NCBI GenBank assembly: GCA_020744425.1
Contig: JAGMUV010000025.1
Span: 62,001-126,000, forward strand
Length of the DNA stretch: 64,000 nt
Direction: 5' to 3'
From: Dactylonectria macrodidyma
Taxonomy: Eukaryota; Ascomycota; Sordariomycetes; Hypocreales; Nectriaceae
Positions within the stretch are counted from its first letter, which is position 1. Each line of letters starts with the position of its first letter. Position numbers and translations under genes: made by a program. The notes beneath the pieces were generated by a model, which did no database searches, was not told where the DNA came from, and saw only the letters and a program-made list of their open reading frames with translations. Positions 49,909 through 60,362 of this stretch are shown here, one piece after another.

Positions 49909-52567
49909 CATATGTCGAAGACTTCATAACATCGTCAACTTGTATCTGTATTTCTTGGCATGGGTGATTTGAACACAGGGTAAGAAGGTTCAGGCAACAG
50001 AATTGAATAAGTGGAGTTGCTAAGAAGCTGAAAGGAAGATGTGGAATAGGAAGCATTGCAACAGCCCTCCCGATGGTCCGTGACACTACAAAATAGCCCC
50101 GAAGGATTCGTGTAGCGGGGGAATAGGTCATGTTGGGATGACAATGCATGGAGACGCTGTCACCAAGACGGCAGGTAACAGATGACATGAATAGGCAAAA
50201 CAGATGATCAGCTCTGAGCTTCAGATATATTGGGTATGAAGGCATTTCATGCTCCATTACGGCTTCTCGTGTTATTCAGACCCCAGGATGTTCTAATAAT
50301 ACCCACGGACGTTGGGGGCTAGATCTGCTAGTGGTTCAGTAGGTGCAGCTGCCCCATTGTTTCAGACCCTTCTTGACAGCGTCGATGTGGCTGGAACCTT
50401 ATGATTCTACACCACCTGCCTATTATAATAGTGTTTTTTTAAAACTCGCATCCTTCTTTTGAGTGACATTCATTGTCGATCATTTCCTATGTGGAGTGTA
50501 AAGGTATGCAATTTTGGCGAAGCAACGGAATGTAAGGGTCGAGACTGGTGTAAGGTTCACGACAGTCTCATCACACCATCGCCATCTTTCTGGATCCCAA
50601 ATACTCAGACCAGAAAATCACCGCTGTCTCTAAAGGCTAGATTAATTCCGAGATCTCTATTTCCAGAGCATTGGCCTAATGCTATCTTGGTCCAGCTGCA
50701 GAGAAGCGGCCGCCCTCCATGGTTCCGGGGCTGAAAAAGCGGGATCTGAGTGCCGAACAGTGGCGCAATGATCAAGCACTAGACCCGAAATAGCAAGAGG
50801 TCTGGCGACTAAGCGTGTATCTTCCTTCATCTAGTCAATGTAGCCTGTCTGTCACGGGGTGGTCTTCTGGGACCGGCCCATTGAAGATACTCGTCTAATC
50901 CTTCGCTTCTTCCACCATCACTCTCAGCAGACAGCTAGCATCGGGGACTCCGTCGGAGACACCGGCATCGGCATGGCTGTGCAATGAATGAGTTGCAGGC
51001 TCAGTGGAAGATGTCAAGACGTCATGATGAGATTCGGCACTTGTCCGTTCCGAACTCATTGCCTTTGTGTATCACTTCGCGGGGCATGAAGTAGGTAATA
51101 TATCCTAGAGCAATTGGAGATAGGCGGAAAACGGAACTGAACAAATATTAGGACCTTCGTAGACGTGGCGTCCACTTGACCCTAGTTCGTTTGTTTGTGC
51201 TGACAGGGACTAAGACCAGGAGACACGGTAATAGCTAATTCCGCAGTAGTACAGAATGACGTCGCATATCATGTTTGAAGCTAAGCACTTCAGATACTAT
51301 ACCGTTTTCTATCGTTAGGCGGAGTTTAAGCTTTAGAATACGTAGGCTGGTTTCGTGGATGCTGGTCGTTGTATACGAAGGCATACTGATCTAGGCCATC
51401 CAGGTATTCTCTCACCGACATTAACACCCTGGTGTGCCGAGTAAAAAGCATCAATCAACTGCCCAAGATTGGAGGACCTTAGACTATGAACAAAGTCTCA
51501 GGTAGATTGAACTATGTGCTGCTGTCTGTTCATAGCCCTTCACCTTCGTCGAGTTTTAAGGAGCAAGATGTTTTCAGTGAGTCAGTGATAAATACAGACG
51601 TGTATCTATGAGAAGAGCCTATCAATACTTCTCCTTGACCAGTAATTGAGATGATTTATTATCGACCATCCCTTAATGCGACGCAGGATGTGGTCTGAGA
51701 ACCCGGCGTTTAGGGTAGCTGGGTTGCCGGAAATGGACTGGATGAGTGGAGGACTGTGAGGGTTGTGTGTAGTTGTTGTAGAGTCATCAGTGCCATCAAA
51801 TTGCCAACACGATGTTGAGAATATATAGATCCGAAGATCTCTAGCTCTAATCGAATAGAAGGCCGCATAAACGCAATACTGAAAAAAGGAGAGAATTTGA
51901 CTGCCTGACTGGAGGAGGAGCTCGAGGTTCAATCCTTGATCTCACCTTTAATTAGCCGCTGACCACTATTGAGCATGGCACATGAAATAATAGGTTTCAC
52001 ATGAAAGACTAGATTGGTTGCTTAACGCAGATTTCATAGTCTTGAAATTGCCGAGTCTCATCGTCGACTTGTAGAAAGCAAGAGTAATGGACAAAATTCC
52101 TCGTAATGGGGTTCTCTTTGGACCCAAACTGTGGCCCTTTGCGAGCATTTCCCGGCGGTTCACTACCTGATTAAACATGGCTCCGTACGTCATGTTGAAG
52201 CGCTAATGCAGCTGGCTGACGCGCTAAACGTGATCGGTGAGGACCATCGTTTCCCCTCCGTCTCCATCGATCCATAAATCATCCCACAATTGCTAGAATT
52301 ATTCTTTCTCTCTGGAGTTTTCCCACGTTTCCACGGACCGTCGGTAATGGTGGATCATGGGAATTGGAGCTAAGATACGGAGAATTGTTATCTCCGTTTT
52401 TGCCCCCCGTGCGAGAGCCTAACTCCGCACATGAAGCCGTGTCGTTGATGAAAAGCATGGATGGTGTGAAAAGACAGGCTATTTTGGATGCATTCGTTGA
52501 GAGCCCCCCTTATCTAATGCGTTGGGCGGCGAGACTCTCTACTACGACATCCCATCTCATGACCTGG

Positions 52568-52576
52568 TATATAAAG
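52568..52576 (+). promoter_or_regulatory. TATA box of the aldo-keto reductase gene
   Basis: TATATAAAG lies 95 bp before the ATG at 52671, followed by a C/T-rich leader (TCCCCCTCCTTGTCC). The position and match are good. Confidence 0.55.
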
Positions 52577-52670
52577 TGTTTATATCCCCCTCCTTGTCCT
52601 TGGCTGTGAAATAACAGCAATACATCATATTTCTACATCAATCCTCTCGCGATTCAAAAGTTCGATCAAA

Positions 52671-53693
52671 ATGGCCACTCCACGCTCAGAACTCGGAGTA
52701 GTTTTCGGTGTCATGACCTTTGGAAAGGGACAAACCGAAGGCATCCGCGTCACCGATCCATCCATCATGGCTACCATGGTCGACACGTTCCAGGCCCATG
52801 GACACAATGAGATCGACACAGCTCGCGTCTACGGAGGCGGCACGTCCGAGGAGACTATGGCAGATTTGCACTGGCAGGATCGAGGCCTCGTCATGGAAAC
52901 CAAGTTGTATCCTTCTGCTCGGGCTGCCATGGCGGCTCTGACTTCAAACACATACACGCACGAGTCTGGCGATGTTCGACGCGGCTTGATGGATTCGTTG
53001 AAGGCGTTGGGAGCAGACAAAATTGATATGTTTTACCTTCACGGCCCAGACAGACAGACGCCATTCGAGACGACTCTGAAGGAGGTGAATGACCTCTACA
53101 GAGAGGGATATTTCAGGCGTTTCGGAATTAGCAATTACATGTCCTGGGAGGTGGCACAGATATCCGAAATCTGCATCCGCAACGATTGGATCAGGCCGAC
53201 GGTGTACCAGGGCATCTACAACGCACTTCATCGCGCCATCGAGCCAGAGTTGATAACATGCTTGAGGAAATACGATATGAGCGTCTACGCATTCCAGCCG
53301 CTTGCTGGTGGTTTCTTAACGGGAAGATATCGCCCCGACATGAAAGACGACGAGTACGAAGCCGGCTCTCGGTTCGACCCCAAGAGATGGCAAGGCAGGA
53401 TGCACCACGGCCGCTACATGAACGAATGCTACTTCGAAGCGCTGGAGATTATTCGCCCCGAAATTGAAAAGGCCGGGCTCAAGATGACGGAGTGTGCGCT
53501 GAGGTGGTTGAGCCACCACAGCGAGTTGAAGAGGGCCACCGGGGATAAGGTGATTATTGGAGCTAGCAGCGTGAAGCAGCTGGAGGAGAACTTGGAAGGG
53601 CTGGAAAAGGGGCCGTTGCCAGATGACATTGTGCAGGCAATGGAAGCTGCGTGGCTTCGAGTGAAGGGGGTCGTTCCTAAGTACTGGCATTAG
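52671..53693 (+). CDS. Aldo-keto reductase, AKR7 (aflatoxin-aldehyde reductase-like)
   Basis: A single exon encodes 340 residues, the normal length. The catalytic tetrad can be read directly: D49 and Y54 in IDTARVYGGG, K78 in METKLYP and H124 in FYLHGPD. The loop GISNYMSWEV and the segment VYQGIYNALHR follow in the barrel, and the cofactor region GASSVKQLEENL near the C-terminus marks an NADPH-dependent enzyme. Layout and sequence flavour match the AKR7 branch (aflatoxin B1 aldehyde reductase, succinic semialdehyde reductase), which reduces dialdehydes and other reactive carbonyls in the cytosol. The physiological substrate is unknown. It stands alone between long non-coding stretches. Confidence 0.92.
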   Translation: MATPRSELGVVFGVMTFGKGQTEGIRVTDPSIMATMVDTFQAHGHNEIDTARVYGGGTSEETMADLHWQDRGLVMETKLYPSARAAMAALTSNTYTHESGDVRRGLMDSLKALGADKIDMFYLHGPDRQTPFETTLKEVNDLYREGYFRRFGISNYMSWEVAQISEICIRNDWIRPTVYQGIYNALHRAIEPELITCLRKYDMSVYAFQPLAGGFLTGRYRPDMKDDEYEAGSRFDPKRWQGRMHHGRYMNECYFEALEIIRPEIEKAGLKMTECALRWLSHHSELKRATGDKVIIGASSVKQLEENLEGLEKGPLPDDIVQAMEAAWLRVKGVVPKYWH

Positions 53694-54940
53694 ATGCAAT
53701 ACTAGTCATGACGTAAAATGCAGAACAAAATGTCACCAATGTGTGGAAGATTCTAAAGAGAATGGTGATGAGTGAGGAACGAACATCGTAAACTCTACCT
53801 CCAGGTGAAGAGAAAGTAACGTGAGATGATGAAGGTACTAAGGCGCAACATCTTTTGGAATAGGAAACGACTTTGATCGTATACTGGCTCAGGTGGTTGC
53901 CTGGGGCGCGTCTAACAATGGTACTTGATATAGATTGAGGACTTGTAAACGCTTGGAGGTGAGATCTCGCCTTGAATAGATATAAACGGAGAAGTACTAG
54001 CTAAGCCGAGGGTTGAAAGAAATAAAGTTACTAGTTGGTGCATCTGTCCCCGATTATGGCAATGTAGATCGGGGAGGGAAGAGGGGCGGTGCGTCTCTGT
54101 AAGATATCGAGGTCACTATTTACATTACGAGGCTCTCAATTATGCTGACTTACATTGTCGCATGCCAAGAAACGTCAGCTGATGGTTTTGTAAAAACAAT
54201 CAGACAACATGACTGGATAACGGCAAAACCCTGCGAAGTAGCCACGCAAGAGGTTGTAGAACAACACTACACACCATAGAGCATCACCATGCTTTGCACT
54301 TTTAGTATTAATTTAGTAAATCTAATATAGATTGATAATTTATAGCTACATTTAGTCCACTTGATGATCTTTTTTATATATACTTTATATTCTAAATTAG
54401 TAGTAATTTAGGTATTATTATTTACCTATTTTGTAATAGCTATTGTTAATGTGTGTGGTGTTGTCCTTCCCCAGCAGCCACGCAAATATGAGATAGCAAT
54501 TATGGACTCCAACGTCCATATCCGGGCATAGCCCCATGGGTCAATAATCTCTCGATCACTAAGAGCGTACCCAGAGTGGCGCAGCTTTGCGCGTCTGATT
54601 TCTTTAGTGGAATTGTAACGTCAAAGCTGACGCCAAGCAGTGAGAGTAAGCCAACCGCAGCTCCATGGAGGAAAATGTACTTCAGCTCCGCGGAGGCCCG
54701 CGGCCGGCCGGATCTAGGAAGCTGAGATGGAAGGCTGTTGGGAATGAATCTTGGACGTACATGAAACTAGAATCATGATGAAGAGGAAATTTAATTATAT
54801 AAACATGACGGTGATACGATCAAACCAGCATCGAAGCTTCAGCATTGCACACAAGCGCACTTTCCAAGATTAAATCGGATTCACTTACACACTACTCCTT
54901 CACTCAAACTTTGTTTCTTTATAACGCATTTGCATCTAAA
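53694..54940. other. Intergenic region containing a MITE-like element
   Basis: About 1.2 kb. Apart from the element at 54240-54485 and the promoter of the SDR gene (an ATTATATAAAC word near 54795) I see no gene. Confidence 0.5.
54240..54485. mobile_element. MITE-like non-autonomous element with inverted ends and 10-bp direct repeats
   Basis: A very AT-rich core (about 54300-54445) is bounded by imperfect inverted ends: GAACAACACTACACACC near 54259 and GTGTGTGGTGTTGTCC near 54451, read inward. Just outside them lies the same 10-mer, AGCCACGCAA, at 54240-54249 and 54476-54485, which looks like a target-site duplication. About 18 of 25 terminal positions match in inverted orientation. It has no coding capacity. 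A 9-10-bp duplication is typical of Mutator-like elements, so a MULE-derived MITE is the likeliest reading. No second copy is in this window. Confidence 0.6.
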
Positions 54941-56023
54941 ATGCTAGGGAGTTTCTTTACCGTCGCAGCTCTCCTGCTGGGTACGGTGGTCGCTCGTTCT
55001 GCTGCCCCTCGTAAGTCAATCTCAGAATCAGCATCATGGAAATGCTCTAACAACCATGCAGCCGTGCAGTTGATCGACCCAAACATCCGCTTCGCGAACC
55101 GAACGCTAGAACTGCCTCCACAGGGGTTCCCTATCCTCCAAACGAGCTTCGAGTATCCTCCCGACTGCGGCGAAACTAGCTACCGCGGCAGTGGTCGCAT
55201 GCGAGGCATGAAAGCACTCGTTACCGGAGGCGATTCGGGAATGGGAAGAGCCATTACTATTGCATTTCTTCGCGAAGGCGCCAAAGTGGCCATCAATTAT
55301 CTCCCCTCGGAAGAGGTGGACGCCCAGGCGCTGTCTGACTTTGTGGCGCAGGAGGGACTCTCGATTGAGCGTATCCCTGGGGACCTGAGCGACGAAACGT
55401 TTTGCGCCGAGTTGGTCACCGAGGCTCATAGACGCCTTGGAGGGCTAGATGTCCTTGTAAATCACGCTGGGTAAGTGGCTACCCCTACAACTAGACAGTT
55501 TGATCTACAGACCGCGAGCTTACAAAGATCTAGCGAGGGCGGCAACCTGCAAGGTCTCAACTGGCGTCCCATTCAACAGTTCAACACCGAAGAGCTCGAG
55601 AAAATCTACCGCGTCAACGTCTTCGCTCCTTTGTTTCTAGCCCGCGCCGCCGTACCTCTCATGTCTCCAGGCGGAAGCATCATCGTCACATCCTCAGGCC
55701 TCGCAGCTCATCCTGTCGCCACCTCCGTCCTGTACGGTTCGTCCAAGGCGGCCGTTACGCACACGATCCGCTCTCTGGCCTTGCAGCTTCAGCCTCTGGG
55801 TATCAGAGTCAACGGCGTGGCCCCGCCTCTGACGTACACGCCGTTCCTTGCCGCCGGGGGCTTCACCACGGAGCACCTGGTCGCTTCGGCGCAATTCTTA
55901 CCGCTCGGTCGTCTGGCGCAGCCGGTTGAGGTTGCGCCGCACTATGTTGATATAGCGGATCCGGCCAAGACGTACATGTCGGGCGAGGTTGTGGCTGTCT
56001 TGGGAGGCGAAGCGGGATTCTAG
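54941..56023 (+). CDS. Short-chain dehydrogenase/reductase with N-terminal signal, three exons
   Basis: Exons 54941-55010, 55062-55470 and 55528-56023 give 324 residues. The first 19-22 residues are a signal peptide or anchor, unusual for an SDR. The domain follows with the NAD(P) loop VTGGDSGMGRA (about 76-86) and the NxAG-type motif as VNHAG. The active-site serine is in SSGLAA and the Tyr-Lys pair is Y229-G-S-S-K233. The layout recalls the YghA/general-stress-protein-39 group, which has an extended N-terminal arm before the fold. The second intron has a good GTAAGT donor, but the only phase-correct acceptor of reasonable length is an AAAG at 55524-55527 rather than the stronger CTACAG at 55505-55510, so this junction is the weak point of the model. 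The substrate is unknown. Confidence 0.8.
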
Positions 56024-57444
56024 GCGTTAACGTGTCGATATCAAAGGCTACCCTGAGGTGGCCTGACCGTATGTAGTCCATCTTGTCAATCAATAGCCTT
56101 GCCATATCTCGCCGTTTTTCAATCCAGCTGTCCGGTTTCATGATCTATCAGGTCTGGCAACGAAATTTACACCTTATAGTCAGAACGCAGTATGCCACGG
56201 CCTATTGCATGCGTCTTGCTTGCTGCGCCTCCTAGTGCCAGACTCTTCATGATCACAGAGACGCTATCCATAGTAGTCAACTCTAATCATGATTGTTTTA
56301 TGCCATAAATTTGCCCTTTTTCTTTCAACATTTTCACCTTGTGTGGAATACAAAAAACGTGCGACCTTCCCTTCACCCAGATCGACTTTTCTATACGAGA
56401 GTAAGTATGTAGGGTGGTAGATTGAACAAAGCAAAAATGAAAGTCTTGGTTTTGTGCAGTGATATCCACATGACTCTCAGGACACGAGCGGAGACATCCA
56501 ATTAGCGCGCGGAATTGAGACGTGAAAGGTGGCTGTGTAGCTGAATTGGTCTGCAACAGCGCCCGCAAGAGAGCCTCGTCGTCAACATGCCTGACACATC
56601 CCGCAGGCCTGCTAGCGAGAATCAAGGTTCGTGGGGGAAGTAGGACACGCAAAACAATCCCGAAAAAGGCGTTGGCTTGCGCCCGCAGCCAGGGCATGGG
56701 ACTTGTTTATTGGAATCTCGTTGTTGACCTGGACCGTATCATGGACAGATATAACTCAAAAAGGGGTTTCAACTAGGACAGACAGTCTCATCGGTGACTT
56801 TTCCAGGCACTTTTGAAGGAAAAAGAAAATATCCCAAAATCTGGGTCCAGCTAGCCGTCACAGCTAATACAAGCCCTTCTACCCACGCCATCCTGACTTG
56901 GAAGCATCCCCGGATCAAACGGATTCCCACCTTTTGCGGGATTTTCAGCCTACTCGAATCAAAAGCTCGGGTTTACTTCTGCACTACGATTAGGCTCTTC
57001 CCCCCCCCGAACTGCAGCTCGAGTACCGCCGCTCAGGTACACGATACATGTTTCTAATGTCTTGGCAGAGATACTTTAATGTTACCTCTACGCAACTCGT
57101 GGTAGAATCTGTCTATGCAACGGCGCTCTTGCATTCCAACAGCGTGTTTGGAGGCTATCCGCATCTGGCATGCCGAGATTAGGTTGCATGTTCCAGTTAT
57201 CGCGGAATTTACCGTGTCCATTCTCCTTTGTCGTTTAGGGCACGAGGGCATGACGGCGGAGGCCGCTGCGTGGGGAGTGCCGAAGCGGTGGGTGGTATAA
57301 AGGCAATGTGAGGGATCCAAGCATTATCCCAAGTACATCTCCCTACTGATCGCCAGTATTCACACCGCTCAATCATCCCTCTTCTACCATCTACCAAACT
57401 TTTTAACCTTTGAGGTGCTCCCTTTTACTCTCAATTACCCTGTT
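56024..57444. other. Intergenic, no gene seen
   Basis: 3' flank of the SDR gene and promoter of the potassium transporter gene, with its TATA box listed separately. Short frames between 56287 and 57320 have no family likeness. Confidence 0.5.
57296..57302 (+). promoter_or_regulatory. TATA box of the HAK transporter gene
   Basis: TATAAAG lies about 145 bp upstream of the ATG at 57445, followed by a C/T-rich leader. Confidence 0.45.
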
Positions 57445-60004
57445 ATGTCTCAAGGAGACGCTGTGGAGCCTGCCAATCGAGTTCAGTTCGATGATGGAAT
57501 CCATCCTGTTCAATCTATCCCACGCGACAATGTCGTGAACCGCGCATCCAATGCGTCTCTTGAAGATGAAGAAAAGGCAAACCGGATTGCCGAAATAGAT
57601 GGAAACCTGAAGCATAAGCAGGTGCGTACTTCAGCTCCTAACAAGCCTTCTCGCGAGCCGCGACTAATGACCCTCTCCCATAGAACTACTCTGGTCTCCT
57701 CCTCCTCTGGGTCGCATTCCAATCCACGGGCATCATCTACGGCGATATTGGCACCTCGCCGCTTTACGTATACTCCTCCACCTTCACGAGCCAGCCGTCC
57801 TTTGACGACTTGACGGGTGCTCTGTCCATCATTATCTGGTCGCTGACTCTGATCGTTACCATCAAATACACCTTCATCGTGCTGCGCGCCGACGATGACG
57901 GCCAGGGTGGCACCTTTGCGCTGTACAGCCTCCTGGCGAGGTACACCAACATCGTCAAGGGAGGCCCCAAGGCCGACGACACGGTCAAGTTGGAGCGCTA
58001 CCTCACCAACGAGCTGAAGCCTGGCGGAAAAAGCCTGAGAAAATTCCTGGAGAATTCTCCGGCTGCACAATTTTCCCTCAAGGCTATCGGCGTGCTTGGT
58101 GTTTCGCTCGTCATGGCTGATGGTATTCTCACGCCTGCACAGTCTGTCTTGGGAGCCATCCAGGGTATCAAAGTGGCAGACCCTACCCTGACCACTCCGA
58201 CTATTGTCGGCATCTCGTAAGTTGTTACAGGGATCTGATGGAAGAGTTTGTTTCTAACATGGGATTTTTTGAAGCTGCACCATTCTAGTTCTCCTCTTCT
58301 TACTGCAACCTTTTGGCACATCGAAGCTCGGAACCGGTTTCGCCCCCATTGTCACCATTTGGCTCCTTTTCAACATGGCCTGCGGAATATACAATCTCGT
58401 CATACACGACCACAAAGTCCTCAAGGCCTTTAGTCCGCATTATGCCTTTGACTATCTCATCCGCAATGGATATGAGGGATGGAAGTCGCTTGGAGGCCTT
58501 TTGCTCGCGTTCACTGGTGTGGAGGCCATGTTTGCAGACCTCGGCGCCTTTAGCAAGAGAGCGATCCAGATTTCGTGGCTGTTCTTAGCCTATCCTTGCC
58601 TGATTCTTGCGTATGCTGGACAAGCCGCATTCATCTCGGAGGATGCTAGTGAGACGGCCATCACGAACCCATTCTTCTACACTGTCCCACCAGGAAGCTT
58701 CTACTTTAGGTACAGAATCGCTTGCCAAGCATCATTCTATGCGATGCTAACATTGCCTTAGTCTTGTTCTCGCCGTATTGGCTGCGATTGTTGCGTCCCA
58801 GGCCATGATCACGAGTACTTTCCAACTGCTTTCTCAGGTTGGTGACCTTCAACAATTGTGATGGGTTCTAAACTAACTTGGTCTAGGTCATGCGCCTTTC
58901 GTACTTCCCGCACATTAAAGTCGTGCACACGAGCAACTGATTCCATGAACAGGTGTATATGCCGATGGCTAACTGGCTTCTCATGATTGGAACGGTTGTC
59001 GTCACTGCGGTTTACAACAACGTAAGTTGTCCACTTGCCTGTCAGCAACCATCATTTCTCGAACTGTCGGCTAACTTCCCCAGACCACCTCTCTCGGCCA
59101 TGCCTACGGAGTCTGCGTCATTCTCGTCACCTTCATATCGACCTGTATGGTCTCTCTCGTTGCCATTCTTGTTTGGCGTGTTCCCTCTTTCGTTGTGATA
59201 CCCATTTTCCTCGCCTTCGCCGCTCTCGACGGCGCTTTCATGTCTGCGGTGTTGACTAAAGTGCCTGACGGTGCTTGGTTTACCCTCCTCCTTGCATTTA
59301 TTCTCTCATCTATCTTTATTCTCTGGCGTTTCGGAAAGGAAGCTCAGTGGTCTGCGGAGTCACTCGACTGTCTGCTGCCATCTGATGTCCTCTCTGGCTC
59401 GGAGAGCGATGGATCTTCTCGAACCACGAGGCTTACTGAAACATTCGGAAGCACACCAATCAGCACTGTGCCTGGACTTGGCGTTTTCTTTGACAAATCT
59501 GGCGATCCCTCGGTTCTCCCTGTCAGCTTCGCTCACTTTGTGCTCAAGTTCGCCGCGCGCCCAGCTGTTTTGATATTCTTCCACATGCGGCCGCTTCCAA
59601 TTCCGTTTGTGGAGATTAGCGATCGCTTCGTCGTCACTAGAACTTCGGGTATCGCCAACTGCTACAATGTGGTCTTGCGCCATGGATACGCAGATGATGT
59701 GATTCGTCCAGGGATGGCGCGCGACCTCGTCGGACAGGTCGAATTGGCCGTTTCGAAAGTGGCTGCACCGGATGCTGCGGAACTAAAGTCTCTACGTGAG
59801 GCCTACAGCAGTCAGATTGTCTATGTCTTGGGTAAAGAGACAATGAAGATTAAACGCGATGGACGGTCCAAGGTGTGGGCTACGACTCGGTGGATTCTAC
59901 TGGAGATATTCCTCTGGATCAGAGAGAACTCGAGAACCAAGATGGCAGATGTGAACATTGATGTCGACAGATTGGTCGAGGTTGGGTTCTTGAAGGAGAT
60001 ATGA
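57445..60004 (+). pseudogene. HAK/KUP potassium transporter gene with one in-frame TGA
   Basis: Exons 57445-57621, 57684-58216, 58275-58709, 58762-58837, 58887-59021 and 59084-60004 give 758 codons in one consistent frame. Phases close at every join, and the first intron has a CTAAT branch. The product is a complete K+ uptake permease of the HAK/KUP family: GIIYGDIGTSPLY after the first helix, GGTFALYSLL, a GVEAMFADLGAF block, then about twelve helices and a soluble C-terminal part. However, codon 425 (58938-58940) is TGA within the conserved loop KVVHTSN-stop-FHEQVYMPMANW, where relatives have a sense codon, usually Arg. CGA to TGA is a single C-to-T change. Skipping 58838-58952 as one intron (acceptor GAACAG) would keep the frame but would delete this conserved loop. 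Either this is a freshly broken gene, a sequencing error, or a natural readthrough/splice variant. HAK proteins mediate high-affinity K+ uptake at the plasma membrane. Confidence 0.8.
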
Positions 60005-60362
60005 GGCTACTATCGACGACTGAATGGCGTCTAAACCCAGTGATTAGGGCGAATCTCGACGAAAATTGAATATCAGTCTTGTTCGGGCTAAAACTCTTTG
60101 ATGCTTCAACCACTTCACATCGTGACATTCGAGGGATGTGTGCAACACGAGCACACATATGATGTCATGAACATTTCGTGGCTAGAATCTTACGCCTAGT
60201 GTAGGATAACGTGACTTTGTGCGCCCATATCTTAGTTCGACCGATTGCGGGGTTTTGCATCTTGGGCCTTCTAACATCCAGCCTCCATCAACGATGGATT
60301 TGCTTAATTACTTCAAGCCCTGGGCCCAACATAGGTGAAACATCCTGTCGCATTCGAGCAGG
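60005..60362. other. Intergenic, promoter of the HET-domain gene
   Basis: About 360 bp between two genes on the same strand. No structure beyond ordinary flanking sequence. Confidence 0.5.

Larger units (their letters stand above)
49793..52670. other. 2.9-kb gene-free interval
   Basis: Left end: promoter of the secreted cysteine-rich gene (leftward). Right end: promoter of the aldo-keto reductase (rightward). Open frames at 50459-50734, 51606-52193 and 52364-52609 show no family likeness and no splice-consistent extension. I see no repeats of note. Confidence 0.45.

Noticed and set aside
54300..54445. AT-rich block as RIP-decayed retrotransposon
   Set aside because: It is bounded by inverted ends and a 10-bp direct repeat, which fits a small DNA-type element better; there is no LTR or coding relic.
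55471..55494. 24-nt intron in the SDR gene
   Set aside because: It would preserve phase but is far below any normal fungal intron length; the 57-nt alternative is preferred.
58920..58952. 33-nt intron removing the TGA of the HAK gene
   Set aside because: The donor GTCGTG is poor and the length too short; it would also delete a conserved loop.
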